Below, one piece after another: positions 25,824 through 34,041 of a stretch of DNA of 64,000 bases. Source of the DNA: Bacteroidota bacterium (GTDB lineage Bacteria > Bacteroidota > Bacteroidia > Bacteroidales > ML635J-15); assembly GCA_029558535.1 (NCBI GenBank), contig JAKQEK010000131.1, positions 1-64,000 of the forward strand. The letters run 5' to 3'. Position 1 is the stretch's first letter, and each line of letters opens with the position of its first letter. The notes under the pieces were generated by a model. The model saw nothing but the letters and a program-made list of their open reading frames with translations, had not been told where the DNA came from and did not search any database. A program made the translations under genes and the position numbers.

Positions 25824-26741
25824 ATGAATTTGAAACAAGCCATAATACTAATTTTAAAAGGGATGGCTATGGGAATCGCAAATGTTATCCCCGGTGTCTC
25901 GGGAGGCACAATTGCATTACTTACAGGCATTTTCGAAAGGCTGATAAATGCAATAAAATCATTCAATTTATCTGCATTGAAGTTATTGTTTAAAGGCAAA
26001 TTTGCCGAATTAGTTAAACATATTGATCTTTTTTTCCTGATTTGGGTTTTTCTTGGAGTTGGTATAGCTATTATCAGTATTGCTAATTTGTTCAAATATT
26101 TATTTGAGAATTACCCTGTTTATATTTGGTCGTTTTTCTTTGGTTTGGTTTTAGTTTCAGTATATTTTGTGGGCAAAGAAGTTAAAAAATATAATTTCTC
26201 ATCTATCATAAGTTTAATTATTGGAACCGCCATAGCTGTTGCAATATCGTTGCTCAGCCCTGCAAGCGAGAACAGTAGTATGTGGTACCTGATAATATGC
26301 GGTATAATTGCAGCATGCAGCATGATATTACCCGGATTAAGCGGATCATTCGTACTAATATTACTTGGAAATTATCAATTGGTTATGATAGATGCCGTTA
26401 GCAGTCTCGACTTATCAATACTATTTCCTATAGTTATTGGTGCAGGAATAGGAATTATGGGGTTTTCGTATATCTTATCATGGCTGTTTAAGAAATATAA
26501 AGACCAGACAATAAGTGCTCTCACAGGGTTTGTTTTAGGATCTGTGATGATATTATGGCCATGGAAAAACAGTATTACTCAAACTTTCGGCGACAAAACC
26601 AAATTGGTTGGTTACGAATGGTTATTACCCGAAATGAATCTAGAGTTTTTTATTTCAATAATTATTATATTTGCAGGAATATTGAGTGTGTGGATGATAG
26701 AAAAATATGCTGCAAAGTCAAAAAATAAAATTACCAATTAA
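25824..26741 (+). CDS. DUF368 membrane protein, undecaprenyl-phosphate carrier family
   Basis: The 305-residue polytopic protein has the DUF368 signature: GMAMGIANVIPGVSGGTIAL near the N-terminus and the repeat half ILPGLSGSFVLILLGNYQ near residue 170. Both PG.SG motifs sit in re-entrant-like segments. DUF368 members have been shown to return undecaprenyl phosphate to the cytoplasmic face for reuse in peptidoglycan and polysaccharide synthesis. That function is assigned by family. Its stop overlaps the aroE start (TAATG), so the two are translationally coupled. The link to aroE is probably incidental. Confidence 0.88.
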   Translation: MNLKQAIILILKGMAMGIANVIPGVSGGTIALLTGIFERLINAIKSFNLSALKLLFKGKFAELVKHIDLFFLIWVFLGVGIAIISIANLFKYLFENYPVYIWSFFFGLVLVSVYFVGKEVKKYNFSSIISLIIGTAIAVAISLLSPASENSSMWYLIICGIIAACSMILPGLSGSFVLILLGNYQLVMIDAVSSLDLSILFPIVIGAGIGIMGFSYILSWLFKKYKDQTISALTGFVLGSVMILWPWKNSITQTFGDKTKLVGYEWLLPEMNLEFFISIIIIFAGILSVWMIEKYAAKSKNKITN

Positions 26742-27493
26742 TGAGAGAATTTGGTTTAATCGGTTATCCTTTAGGGCATGCTTATTCTCAAAAATATTTT
26801 GAGGAGAAGTTTGCAAAAATGGGTATTTCTGATGCAAAATATAAATTATTTCCCATATCAGAAATTTCTAAAATTTCTAATATTATTAATAGCTATCCAA
26901 ATCTTATCGGACTTAATATCACCACTCCTTATAAAGAGTTGGTAATACCTTATTTAGATGAAGTAGATAGCCTAATTTTAAGATTGGGAACAGTAAATAC
27001 AATTAAAATTACCCGAACAGAAAATTCTATTAAAACAAAAGGTTTTAATACTGACGTTTTTGGTTTAAATAAAACTTTTGACAATCTAAAATTCCCAAAA
27101 GAAAGTAAGGCTTTGATTTTAGGCAGTGGAGGATCAGGAAAAACGGCGAGTTTTGTTTTAAAAGAAAGAGGCATAGCCACAACAAATGTCTCAAGAAATC
27201 CTCAAAATTTACAAAATCTACCTTATTCCAAATTAACCGAATCAGTAATTTCTCAGCACAATATTATTATTAATGCCACTCCAGTAGGGATGTATCCTAA
27301 AATTGATTTATTCCCTAATATTCCTTATAAATACATTAGTAAGAATCACTTTTGTATTGATTTGGTATATAATCCTGCCCAAACGGAATTTCTGAAAAAA
27401 TGTTCCGAGCAAAAAGCTATTACTGTAAATGGCTTGACTATGCTTTACGAGCAAGCAGACAAATCATGGGAAATATGGAATACTATTCTATAA
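26741..27493 (+). CDS. aroE: Shikimate dehydrogenase
   Basis: The 250-residue enzyme reduces 3-dehydroshikimate to shikimate with NADPH in the aromatic amino acid pathway. FGLIGYPLGHAYSQ binds shikimate, LNITTPYKE carries the catalytic lysine, ILGSGGSGKTASFVL is the glycine-rich NADP loop and NGLTMLYEQADKSWEIW is the conserved end. Length is slightly below the usual 270 but all motifs are present. It overlaps the DUF368 stop by one base and converges with the downstream lipoprotein gene, sharing 11 bases at their 3' ends. Confidence 0.92.
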   Translation: MREFGLIGYPLGHAYSQKYFEEKFAKMGISDAKYKLFPISEISKISNIINSYPNLIGLNITTPYKELVIPYLDEVDSLILRLGTVNTIKITRTENSIKTKGFNTDVFGLNKTFDNLKFPKESKALILGSGGSGKTASFVLKERGIATTNVSRNPQNLQNLPYSKLTESVISQHNIIINATPVGMYPKIDLFPNIPYKYISKNHFCIDLVYNPAQTEFLKKCSEQKAITVNGLTMLYEQADKSWEIWNTIL

Positions 27494-27986
27494 CTCTGTT
27501 GTAAACTTCTTCATCCTTGTTATAAAAGAAACTTAAATCTTTATATTTATTAAAGAAACCGTACAATTCAGTTGAAGAAGTAAATGTTTCATCAATATTA
27601 TCAGTAACTTCAAACAGTTTAAACTGATTTTTGTCCACAATTACTATTTTATAAAAATAATATGTGCCATCCTGATTCATATTAGCAAATCTTGTACTTC
27701 CAATATCTGTAAAATGACAAATATACGTTCCGCTGACTTCATAAAATTCGTCAGTTGTATTAAACTCATATTTTTCAGCTTTAAACTTTTTACCGTCAAT
27801 ATTTGAAAAAACAAAGTAATTCGGATTGTCAGAATATGAATCCGCAACCATCCACTTACCCATCAGATCTTTATCTAAATTTACATTTGGTTCTGCAAGA
27901 GGTACAGTTGAAGAATACGGACATGCAGTAAAAATAACTCCTGCGAGAATAATCAAAGAAATAATAATGATACTTGACTTTTTCAT
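27483..27986 (-). CDS. Small lipoprotein of unknown function
   Basis: The start is placed at 27986 (MKKSSIIIISLIILAGVIFTAC), giving 167 residues with lipobox FTAC. A longer frame to 28124 would run through the promoter: a minus-strand -7 element TAAATTTG lies at 28020-28027. The mature part is beta-rich (lipocalin/DUF-like: GKWMVADSYSDNPNYFVF, then TYICHFTDIGSTRFANM). I do not recognise a family. The domain GKW...F...YYF pattern resembles small calycin-like lipoproteins of Bacteroidota. It converges on aroE with an 11-base overlap. Confidence 0.75.
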   Translation of the reverse strand: MKKSSIIIISLIILAGVIFTACPYSSTVPLAEPNVNLDKDLMGKWMVADSYSDNPNYFVFSNIDGKKFKAEKYEFNTTDEFYEVSGTYICHFTDIGSTRFANMNQDGTYYFYKIVIVDKNQFKLFEVTDNIDETFTSSTELYGFFNKYKDLSFFYNKDEEVYNRVIE

Positions 27987-28019
27987 AAAATTTAAATTTA
28001 GGTTATTAATATTTTTTGA

Positions 28020-28027
28020 CAAATTTA
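28020..28027 (-). promoter_or_regulatory. -7 promoter element of the small lipoprotein gene
   Basis: On the minus strand the octamer reads TAAATTTG, matching the Bacteroidota TAnnTTTG consensus. It is 34 bases upstream of the chosen start at 27986 and rules against the longer reading frame. Confidence 0.5.
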
Positions 28028-28047
28028 TAAAATAGTTTAATACTATT

Positions 28048-28284
28048 CTATTCGAGGCTGTTAAATATTTTAATTGCTTCATCAAAGTTATTACCACAAA
28101 AATCGTGATCAGGTTTGCAGTCACTACAAACTAAAGGTCTGTCAGGATTATTATATAGCCTACACAAATTATTCTCATCCAAATGAGGACATCGGAAATT
28201 TTTGGGCTTTCCATTTGGCAAACCCGGAATCGGACTTGATATAGAAGGAGCTATACAACATGCTCCACATTTTCTACAATTCAC
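28048..28284 (-). CDS. YkgJ-family cysteine-cluster protein
   Basis: This 78-residue protein has C3-x2-C6-x2-CC in MNCRKCGACCIAP, then FRCPHLDENNLCRLYNN and VCSDCKPDHDFC. This is the CxxCxxC(C)...C..L....C layout of the YkgJ/zinc- or Fe-S-binding family. Such proteins coordinate a metal cluster; their cellular role is generally unknown. It lies 21 bases after the aminotransferase gene on the same strand and may be co-transcribed with it. Its stop lies 60 bases upstream of the next gene's start. Confidence 0.82.
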   Translation of the reverse strand: MNCRKCGACCIAPSISSPIPGLPNGKPKNFRCPHLDENNLCRLYNNPDRPLVCSDCKPDHDFCGNNFDEAIKIFNSLE

Positions 28285-28305
28285 AATTAAAACAGAATTT
28301 GATTA

Positions 28306-29457
28306 TTACAACTTGCGATTTCTATTTACAAATTCAATAATATTATCTATACCCTGCTTAAACTCACTATCTGTTCTGGCAACATTAATTCTGATATAAT
28401 TATACCATTCATTGCCAAAATGAATCCCGGGAATTATCGCAGTTCTGGCTTGTTCATAAATATCCAAACCGAATTTTAAACTGTTATTAAATCCTTCGGG
28501 CAAACGGCACCAAACAAAATAGCCTCCGTCTGCATTAGGACAATAAAAGCCAGCTTTGGATAATTTTTCAACTGCGTAGTAATAATTCGACTTTATCTTT
28601 TCTCTTAATTCTTTAATATACTCATAATAATTGTCCTTTTTTACAAATTCTGCAATAGCATACTGCAAAGGAGCCGGAGCACTTAGTCCTATATAATCAT
28701 GAGTATAACACATTTTTGTATAATGCGACTTGTGCATTACAAAATATCCTACTCGCCAACCGGTAATTGAAAACTTTTTTGAAAAACTGTTAGCATAAAA
28801 AACATTTGGTGAAACAGACTTATCTGAAAAGCAATTCTGCTCTTCATTAAAATATATTTCATTATAAACTGCATCAAAAATGATATAAGCATTGTACTTT
28901 TCAGCTAATCTTATTAAAAAATCAAGTTTAGACTTTGATATTGATTTACCATAAGGATTACCTGGACTCGCAATAAACAATAGCTTGATTTTATTCTCAA
29001 CGAAGAAGCTTTCTAAAGACTTTTCCTCAAAATAATCATTATCATCAATAACTATTGAAAAAAACTTATGACCAAAAATCTGTGGTAAATGAATATATGA
29101 CTCATACGCAGGAGAAAATGCAGCAACATTAAAATCCTTATTATCAGTAACATACATTAGATAATTATAAATTAGCGATATAGCCTCTGTTGCTCCATTT
29201 GTAATTATAATATCGGCCAATCTAGATGACGCCCTGTACTTGTCATATAAGAATTCGAGAAGTGAAGTATTTCCTGAGCCCGGAGCATATTGATGAACAT
29301 CTGAATAACTTGAGGCAGATAATAATTTAAGTAATTTTTCAGGAGGCTTAAAACCCGGTATTCCCTGAGCTAAATTTATTCCACCGTTTATTTTTACAAG
29401 ATTACTAAAATGTCTTATTAAAGAACCTTCAATTTTAATTTCAGGGTCTAAAGTCAT
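28306..29457 (-). CDS. PLP-dependent class I/II aminotransferase
   Basis: The 383-residue enzyme is a fold-type I aminotransferase. Visible motifs are GINLAQGIPGFKPP (N-terminal substrate loop), TNGATEAISLIYN, SPGNPYGKSIS, the internal aldimine lysine in NSFSKKFSITGWRVGYF and the carboxylate-binding arginine in YIRINVART. It resembles the aspartate/kynurenine-type or methionine aminotransferase group (YbdL-like). The donor cannot be specified. It lies 5 bases after the acyltransferase gene on the same strand, so an operon with it is likely. Confidence 0.9.
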   Translation of the reverse strand: MTLDPEIKIEGSLIRHFSNLVKINGGINLAQGIPGFKPPEKLLKLLSASSYSDVHQYAPGSGNTSLLEFLYDKYRASSRLADIIITNGATEAISLIYNYLMYVTDNKDFNVAAFSPAYESYIHLPQIFGHKFFSIVIDDNDYFEEKSLESFFVENKIKLLFIASPGNPYGKSISKSKLDFLIRLAEKYNAYIIFDAVYNEIYFNEEQNCFSDKSVSPNVFYANSFSKKFSITGWRVGYFVMHKSHYTKMCYTHDYIGLSAPAPLQYAIAEFVKKDNYYEYIKELREKIKSNYYYAVEKLSKAGFYCPNADGGYFVWCRLPEGFNNSLKFGLDIYEQARTAIIPGIHFGNEWYNYIRINVARTDSEFKQGIDNIIEFVNRNRKL

Positions 29458-29462
29458 TTCTG

Positions 29463-31208
29463 TTACTTATTATAAGAATTTATTACTTCCTGAGAAACCA
29501 CATCTATATCAAGCACGACAAGTCCGTCAACAGTATAATTAAAATCAGGATCTACATTAAAACAAAGAATTTTTCCTCCTAAAGATAGATATTTTTTAAT
29601 TAATACGGGTATTCCGAAATGATTGAAATCAATGTCCTTTATAAGCCTGTCTATTGTATTCAAATCATGCTCAAAAGTGCTAAGCAATATTTCGTGATGA
29701 TGATTTGATGTATAGTTAAAACCTTTTCTGAATTTTACCATTGTTGATAGTTCAGGCCAATTATGATTTCTTTTAAGGTATTCTACTATCAATATTTTAG
29801 CATTGTCCGAATACAAACTTGAAATGCTTGCCGGACCAATGAGATATTTATAATCCGGAAATTTCTGAGTTACATGATAAATCCCTTTCCACAACAGGAA
29901 TAACGGCAATGGTTTACGTTGATATTCAGGGACTATGAAAGAACGTCCCATTTCCATAGATTTTCCCAGATAAGATTTAAAATCATCTTTAAATTCAAAT
30001 AAAGAATTAAGATAAAAACCTGCAATGCCTTTATCTTTAATTATATCAGCTCCCATACCTATTCGGTACGAACCAACTAACATAGAAGCTGCTGAATCCC
30101 AAAGAAAGAGATGATTATAGTAGCTGTCAAATTTGTCGAAGTCCTTTTCCTTGCCTGTTCCTTCCCCAATTTCTCTGAAAGCTATTTCTCTCAATCTGGT
30201 AAGTTCATCAAATATTACAGGAATATTATCATGTTCTGAAAAATAGCACTCATAATTATCAGTCGTAAATAACAAATCCGTCTTTTTGATTTTTTCAATT
30301 TCACTTTTAATCAAGTTAGTGTCCAAAGCTTTAACAATATCCTGATAATTAACAGTTGGCTTAACTTCAGCACCTGTACTTTCTTGATCATTCAAACAAT
30401 ATGTTCTAGCTTTAAGAACTTTTGCGAGGGTATTTTTATCTTCAATATTATTAATGATCTTTGGTTGTAAAGGAGCACTAAATCGAATAAAAATATTTCT
30501 GTTTTTTTTGTTCAATAACTCTGCCGGTAACCTTACTGTTCTTAGAGAAGGGTTAATTTTTCCTACTATATGAAAAAGTTTACTGTTCTGGCCGGAGACA
30601 AAACCTGAAACAACAGGAGCATTAACTTTTTTAACAAACTTCATAACATTAATATGCCAATCTCTATCCTCAACAACTTTTGATTTTCCATATTTTGTTG
30701 AGACCTCCCCTGCTGGTAAAATGCAAATTGCACCACCGGATTCAATGACTTTATACATCTCTTTCAAACCCGCAAGACTTGAAAAAGCCTCTTTGTGCGA
30801 TTCGAAAGGATTGACTGAAATCAAATGATGAGCAACCGGTTCTACCCTACTTAATAAAAAATTTGCTAAAAATTTTGTATCAGGACGCCTTTTTAATACA
30901 GACAGCATTATTGCCAATGCATCTAAGCCACCATATGGATGGTTAAATAAAAACACAACAGGTCCAGACTCGGGAATGTTATTTAAATCAGATTCCGAAA
31001 CCGTTAAATTAATATTCATCAATCTCAGACAGTTTTCGACAAAAACTGTACTGTCCTTATCATAAGCCTTGTCATATAAATCATTTAGTTTGTCAAATTT
31101 CATTATGCGCATTCCCCATGACGAAAGTAATCTCCCATGAAAGCCTTTTACTTTCAATACTTTCTGGAAATCTTCTTTTGAAATTACTTTATGTTTTGAT
31201 TCCGGCAT
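29463..31208 (-). CDS. Bifunctional acyltransferase-GNAT, OlsF-like aminolipid synthase
   Basis: The 581-residue protein fuses an N-terminal PlsC/OlsA-like O-acyltransferase (residues about 60-270, FLFNHPYGGLDAL with H90 and D96, then ILPAGEVSTKYGKS) to a C-terminal GNAT/OlsB-like N-acyltransferase (about 320-560, LREIAFREIGEGTGKE, LVGSYRIGMGADI, SMEMGRSFIVPEYQRK). This order is that of OlsF, which makes ornithine lipids in one polypeptide; in other Bacteroidota related enzymes make glycine/serine-glycine lipids. The amino-acid headgroup is therefore uncertain. It acts at the inner membrane. The adjacent aminotransferase could be coincidental. Confidence 0.82.
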   Translation of the reverse strand: MPESKHKVISKEDFQKVLKVKGFHGRLLSSWGMRIMKFDKLNDLYDKAYDKDSTVFVENCLRLMNINLTVSESDLNNIPESGPVVFLFNHPYGGLDALAIMLSVLKRRPDTKFLANFLLSRVEPVAHHLISVNPFESHKEAFSSLAGLKEMYKVIESGGAICILPAGEVSTKYGKSKVVEDRDWHINVMKFVKKVNAPVVSGFVSGQNSKLFHIVGKINPSLRTVRLPAELLNKKNRNIFIRFSAPLQPKIINNIEDKNTLAKVLKARTYCLNDQESTGAEVKPTVNYQDIVKALDTNLIKSEIEKIKKTDLLFTTDNYECYFSEHDNIPVIFDELTRLREIAFREIGEGTGKEKDFDKFDSYYNHLFLWDSAASMLVGSYRIGMGADIIKDKGIAGFYLNSLFEFKDDFKSYLGKSMEMGRSFIVPEYQRKPLPLFLLWKGIYHVTQKFPDYKYLIGPASISSLYSDNAKILIVEYLKRNHNWPELSTMVKFRKGFNYTSNHHHEILLSTFEHDLNTIDRLIKDIDFNHFGIPVLIKKYLSLGGKILCFNVDPDFNYTVDGLVVLDIDVVSQEVINSYNK

Positions 31209-31328
31209 AAATAAAAATGTACTGAATTACAAAGATGATAAATTTTGTTATAAATGAAAAGCTTTTTGATATAAAGTTTTATTATTATTTTTATAAGTAG
31301 CTATTAAACCACATATTAATGACATTTG

Positions 31329-32513
31329 TCAGTTTTTATTATTTTTAATAACAGAAAAATAAAATAATAAAACAATAAATCCACTAGTAAGAATTATTAT
31401 GCCTGATAGCAAAAAAGCATTTTGCAATGAGTAAATGTCAGCATACCAACCTACAAAAGGTCCAAAACCCGCAAATAATATTCGTATTACAAAATTCCTT
31501 ACCGACAATACTGTTGCTCTGATATTGGGGGTACACGATCTATTAATGTAGTCCTTAAGAACCGGAGTTGCAATTCCTCTAACAAAATAAAACAACCAAA
31601 TAACAAAAAATATAAAAAACAAATCAGTTATCCCTAGTAGAACATATGACCCTCCAATGATTATCAGAATAGCGATGATTGTAGTTTTACTTCCAAGTAT
31701 CTTCTCTATTTTATATGCAAAAATGGTGGCTATTCCCACAGTTAGATTAACAACTGACCAGGCAATTCCAATTTGGTACTTCGAAAAGCCTTGAATTTCA
31801 TTAAGATAAGCTTGTAGAAACCATGCCATTGTTAATGTAGCACAGCCAATAACTGCTGATAACAAAATATTTAAAGACAAATTTTTTGACTTAAACAATG
31901 AGAAATTAACGATAGAAATAATATGTTTAAATCCTACTTTAATATTGTCTTTTTTAAAAGATGGTTCGTAAATCCAGAATGCAGCAGGAATAGCAATAAA
32001 AGCAACAATAGCCTGACCATAAAAAGGGGTTCGCAAGCTTATCTCTGCAAGAAAACCTCCTACCACTGCAGCAATAGTTTCTGCGAAATTACCAATTGCC
32101 AATACCCTACCCTCGTATTTAATAAACTGGTTTTCTTTATTCTCGTTTTTTAAACTATCATATAGCAAAGCAGAATCGCTACCACTAATAAAACTTTGAG
32201 CAACTCCCAAAACTAATTCTGCTATTAAAAACTCGTAAAAACCGGATGTGAAACTGTAAATTGCAAAACCTATTGTGCCAAGAACAGCTCCAAGTATAAT
32301 TGTGCTTTTTCTACCCCAAACATCTGCCAGATAACCACTGGGTATTTCGAGAGCAATTACCGCAATTGAATATACTGCTTGTAAAGTCAGGACATCTCTT
32401 AAGCTCAATCCGTTTTCTTGATAAAAAAGCACAATTATCGGCATAAACAGCATAAACCATTTTGCTGTTTTTATTACGTACAAAGCAAAAATATTTCTTT
32501 TCAGAATATTCAT
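31329..32513 (-). CDS. MFS transporter
   Basis: The 394-residue protein has about twelve membrane segments. The MFS loop 2-3 motif is IPSGYLADVWGRKSTIILG (GxxaDrxGRrxxl). The second half has a weaker copy (FAGFGPFVGWYADIYSLQ). It resembles drug or sugar-type exporters; no substrate can be named. It is separated from the acyltransferase by 120 bases and diverges from the protease/asnB run. A small overlapping reading frame at its start is a shadow. Confidence 0.87.
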   Translation of the reverse strand: MNILKRNIFALYVIKTAKWFMLFMPIIVLFYQENGLSLRDVLTLQAVYSIAVIALEIPSGYLADVWGRKSTIILGAVLGTIGFAIYSFTSGFYEFLIAELVLGVAQSFISGSDSALLYDSLKNENKENQFIKYEGRVLAIGNFAETIAAVVGGFLAEISLRTPFYGQAIVAFIAIPAAFWIYEPSFKKDNIKVGFKHIISIVNFSLFKSKNLSLNILLSAVIGCATLTMAWFLQAYLNEIQGFSKYQIGIAWSVVNLTVGIATIFAYKIEKILGSKTTIIAILIIIGGSYVLLGITDLFFIFFVIWLFYFVRGIATPVLKDYINRSCTPNIRATVLSVRNFVIRILFAGFGPFVGWYADIYSLQNAFLLSGIIILTSGFIVLLFYFSVIKNNKN

Positions 32514-32607
32514 AAGTTTGCAAATATATATCGTTTAATTAAAACAAAATTGAGAATTTTTAACGATTTAATACAACAATTAAATAATGACTTGTCAAGA
32601 GATTTTT

Positions 32608-32615
32608 TATTTTTG
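32608..32615 (+). promoter_or_regulatory. -7 promoter element before the exported peptidase
   Basis: TATTTTTG fits the Bacteroidota TAnnTTTG consensus and lies 15 bases before the ATG at 32631, giving a very short leader. A good -33 element is not evident. Confidence 0.45.
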
Positions 32616-32630
32616 CAAGAAAATTGACAC

Positions 32631-34022
32631 ATGAAAAGAATAATATTTATTTTGATTTTTATCTTAATATCTTCTACATTGCTGTATAATCAATCTTTGG
32701 ACGATCAAACAATAAACAAGATTAGAACAGAATATCAAAAACAAGCAGAAAATGATATAGCTGTTAGAAATGCCTTATCCAATAATGATATAAAATCTGT
32801 TTCTTTGAATAGGGATGTTTGCGGAAAAACTGATCATAATTTTAAATATCGAGTAAAAGTTAGTGGAATAACCGACCAAAAAAGTTCGGGAAGGTGTTGG
32901 ATGTTTACAGGACTTAATTCTTTGAGGCCAATGATAATTGAATCGGCAAATCTCTCCGGTTTTGAATTCTCAACAAACTATTTGTTTTTTTGGGATATGC
33001 TAGAAAAATCAAACCTCTTTCTGGAGGCGACTATTCAGAATGCAAACAAAGATTTCTCCGATAAGACTGTTGAATGGTTGTTTAAAAATCCCATTGGAGA
33101 CGGCGGTGTTTGGAATTCATTTGCAAATATTATTGCAAAATATGGCGTTGTACCAAAAACTGTAATGCCGGAAACATATCATTCGGAGAATACTTCGTGG
33201 CTTAACAGAATATTGTCCCGTAAATTAAGAGAATACGGATTAAGACTGCGGGAACTTAAAAACTCAAAAGCAACAGACATTCAAATTAGTCAGGAAAAAT
33301 TTAAAATGATTTCAGAAATATATCGTTTGTTAGTTTTGTTTCTAGGAGAACCTCCTACAGAATTTACATACAGATTTGTAGATAAAGATAAAAATATTGG
33401 AGAATATGCAACATACACTCCATTAGATTTTTTTAAACTTATGATTCCCGACTATGACAAAAACAACTATGTAATGCTGATGAATGACCCAAGTCGTGAA
33501 TATTACAAAGTCTATGAAATAGAATATGACAGAAATGTCTTAGAAGGCGAAAACTGGAAATTTCTAAACTTACCGGCAAATGAAATAAAAATATTTGCTT
33601 TGGAAAGTATAAAGAACAATGAATCAATGTATGCTTCGTGTGATGTTGGCAAACAGCTAAACAAAGATGATGGTAGCCTCGATATAAACAATTATGATTT
33701 TGAGTCTTTGCTTGGAACTAAATTCGGAATGAATAAAGCCGAAAGAATAAAAACTTTTGACAGTGGATCAACACATGCCATGCTGCTTATTGCCTGCGAT
33801 ACAGATGATAGTGATAAACCTGTAAAATGGCAATTCGAAAATTCGTGGGGAGCATCATACGGTCATAACGGATATTTAACATTTACGGATGAATGGTTTG
33901 ATAATTATATGTTCAGACTTGTAATTAACAAAAAATTTATTGACGATAAAACACTAAAATTACTTGAACAAAAAGCAATAATGCTACCTCCGTGGGACCC
34001 AATGTTTATGGCCGACAACTAA
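32631..34022 (+). CDS. C1-family aminopeptidase/bleomycin-hydrolase-like protease, exported
   Basis: The 463-residue protein has a signal peptide (MKRIIFILIFILISSTLLYN) ahead of a full papain-like bleomycin hydrolase fold. The nucleophile is C89 in SSGRCWMFTGLNSLR; the histidine is in GSTHAMLLIACD and the asparagine in QFENSWGASYG. PepC/bleomycin hydrolases are normally cytoplasmic hexamers, so an exported form implies periplasmic or surface peptide trimming. The C-terminal tail, which auto-blocks the active site in family members, is present (LPPWDPMFMADN). It is 19 bases before asnB. Confidence 0.88.
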   Translation: MKRIIFILIFILISSTLLYNQSLDDQTINKIRTEYQKQAENDIAVRNALSNNDIKSVSLNRDVCGKTDHNFKYRVKVSGITDQKSSGRCWMFTGLNSLRPMIIESANLSGFEFSTNYLFFWDMLEKSNLFLEATIQNANKDFSDKTVEWLFKNPIGDGGVWNSFANIIAKYGVVPKTVMPETYHSENTSWLNRILSRKLREYGLRLRELKNSKATDIQISQEKFKMISEIYRLLVLFLGEPPTEFTYRFVDKDKNIGEYATYTPLDFFKLMIPDYDKNNYVMLMNDPSREYYKVYEIEYDRNVLEGENWKFLNLPANEIKIFALESIKNNESMYASCDVGKQLNKDDGSLDINNYDFESLLGTKFGMNKAERIKTFDSGSTHAMLLIACDTDDSDKPVKWQFENSWGASYGHNGYLTFTDEWFDNYMFRLVINKKFIDDKTLKLLEQKAIMLPPWDPMFMADN

Positions 34023-34041
34023 TAATTATTTATACTAACTT

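Noticed and set aside
32311-32523. Small minus-strand frame overlapping the start of the MFS gene
   Set aside because: It is an out-of-frame shadow of the transporter with no start context or family match.
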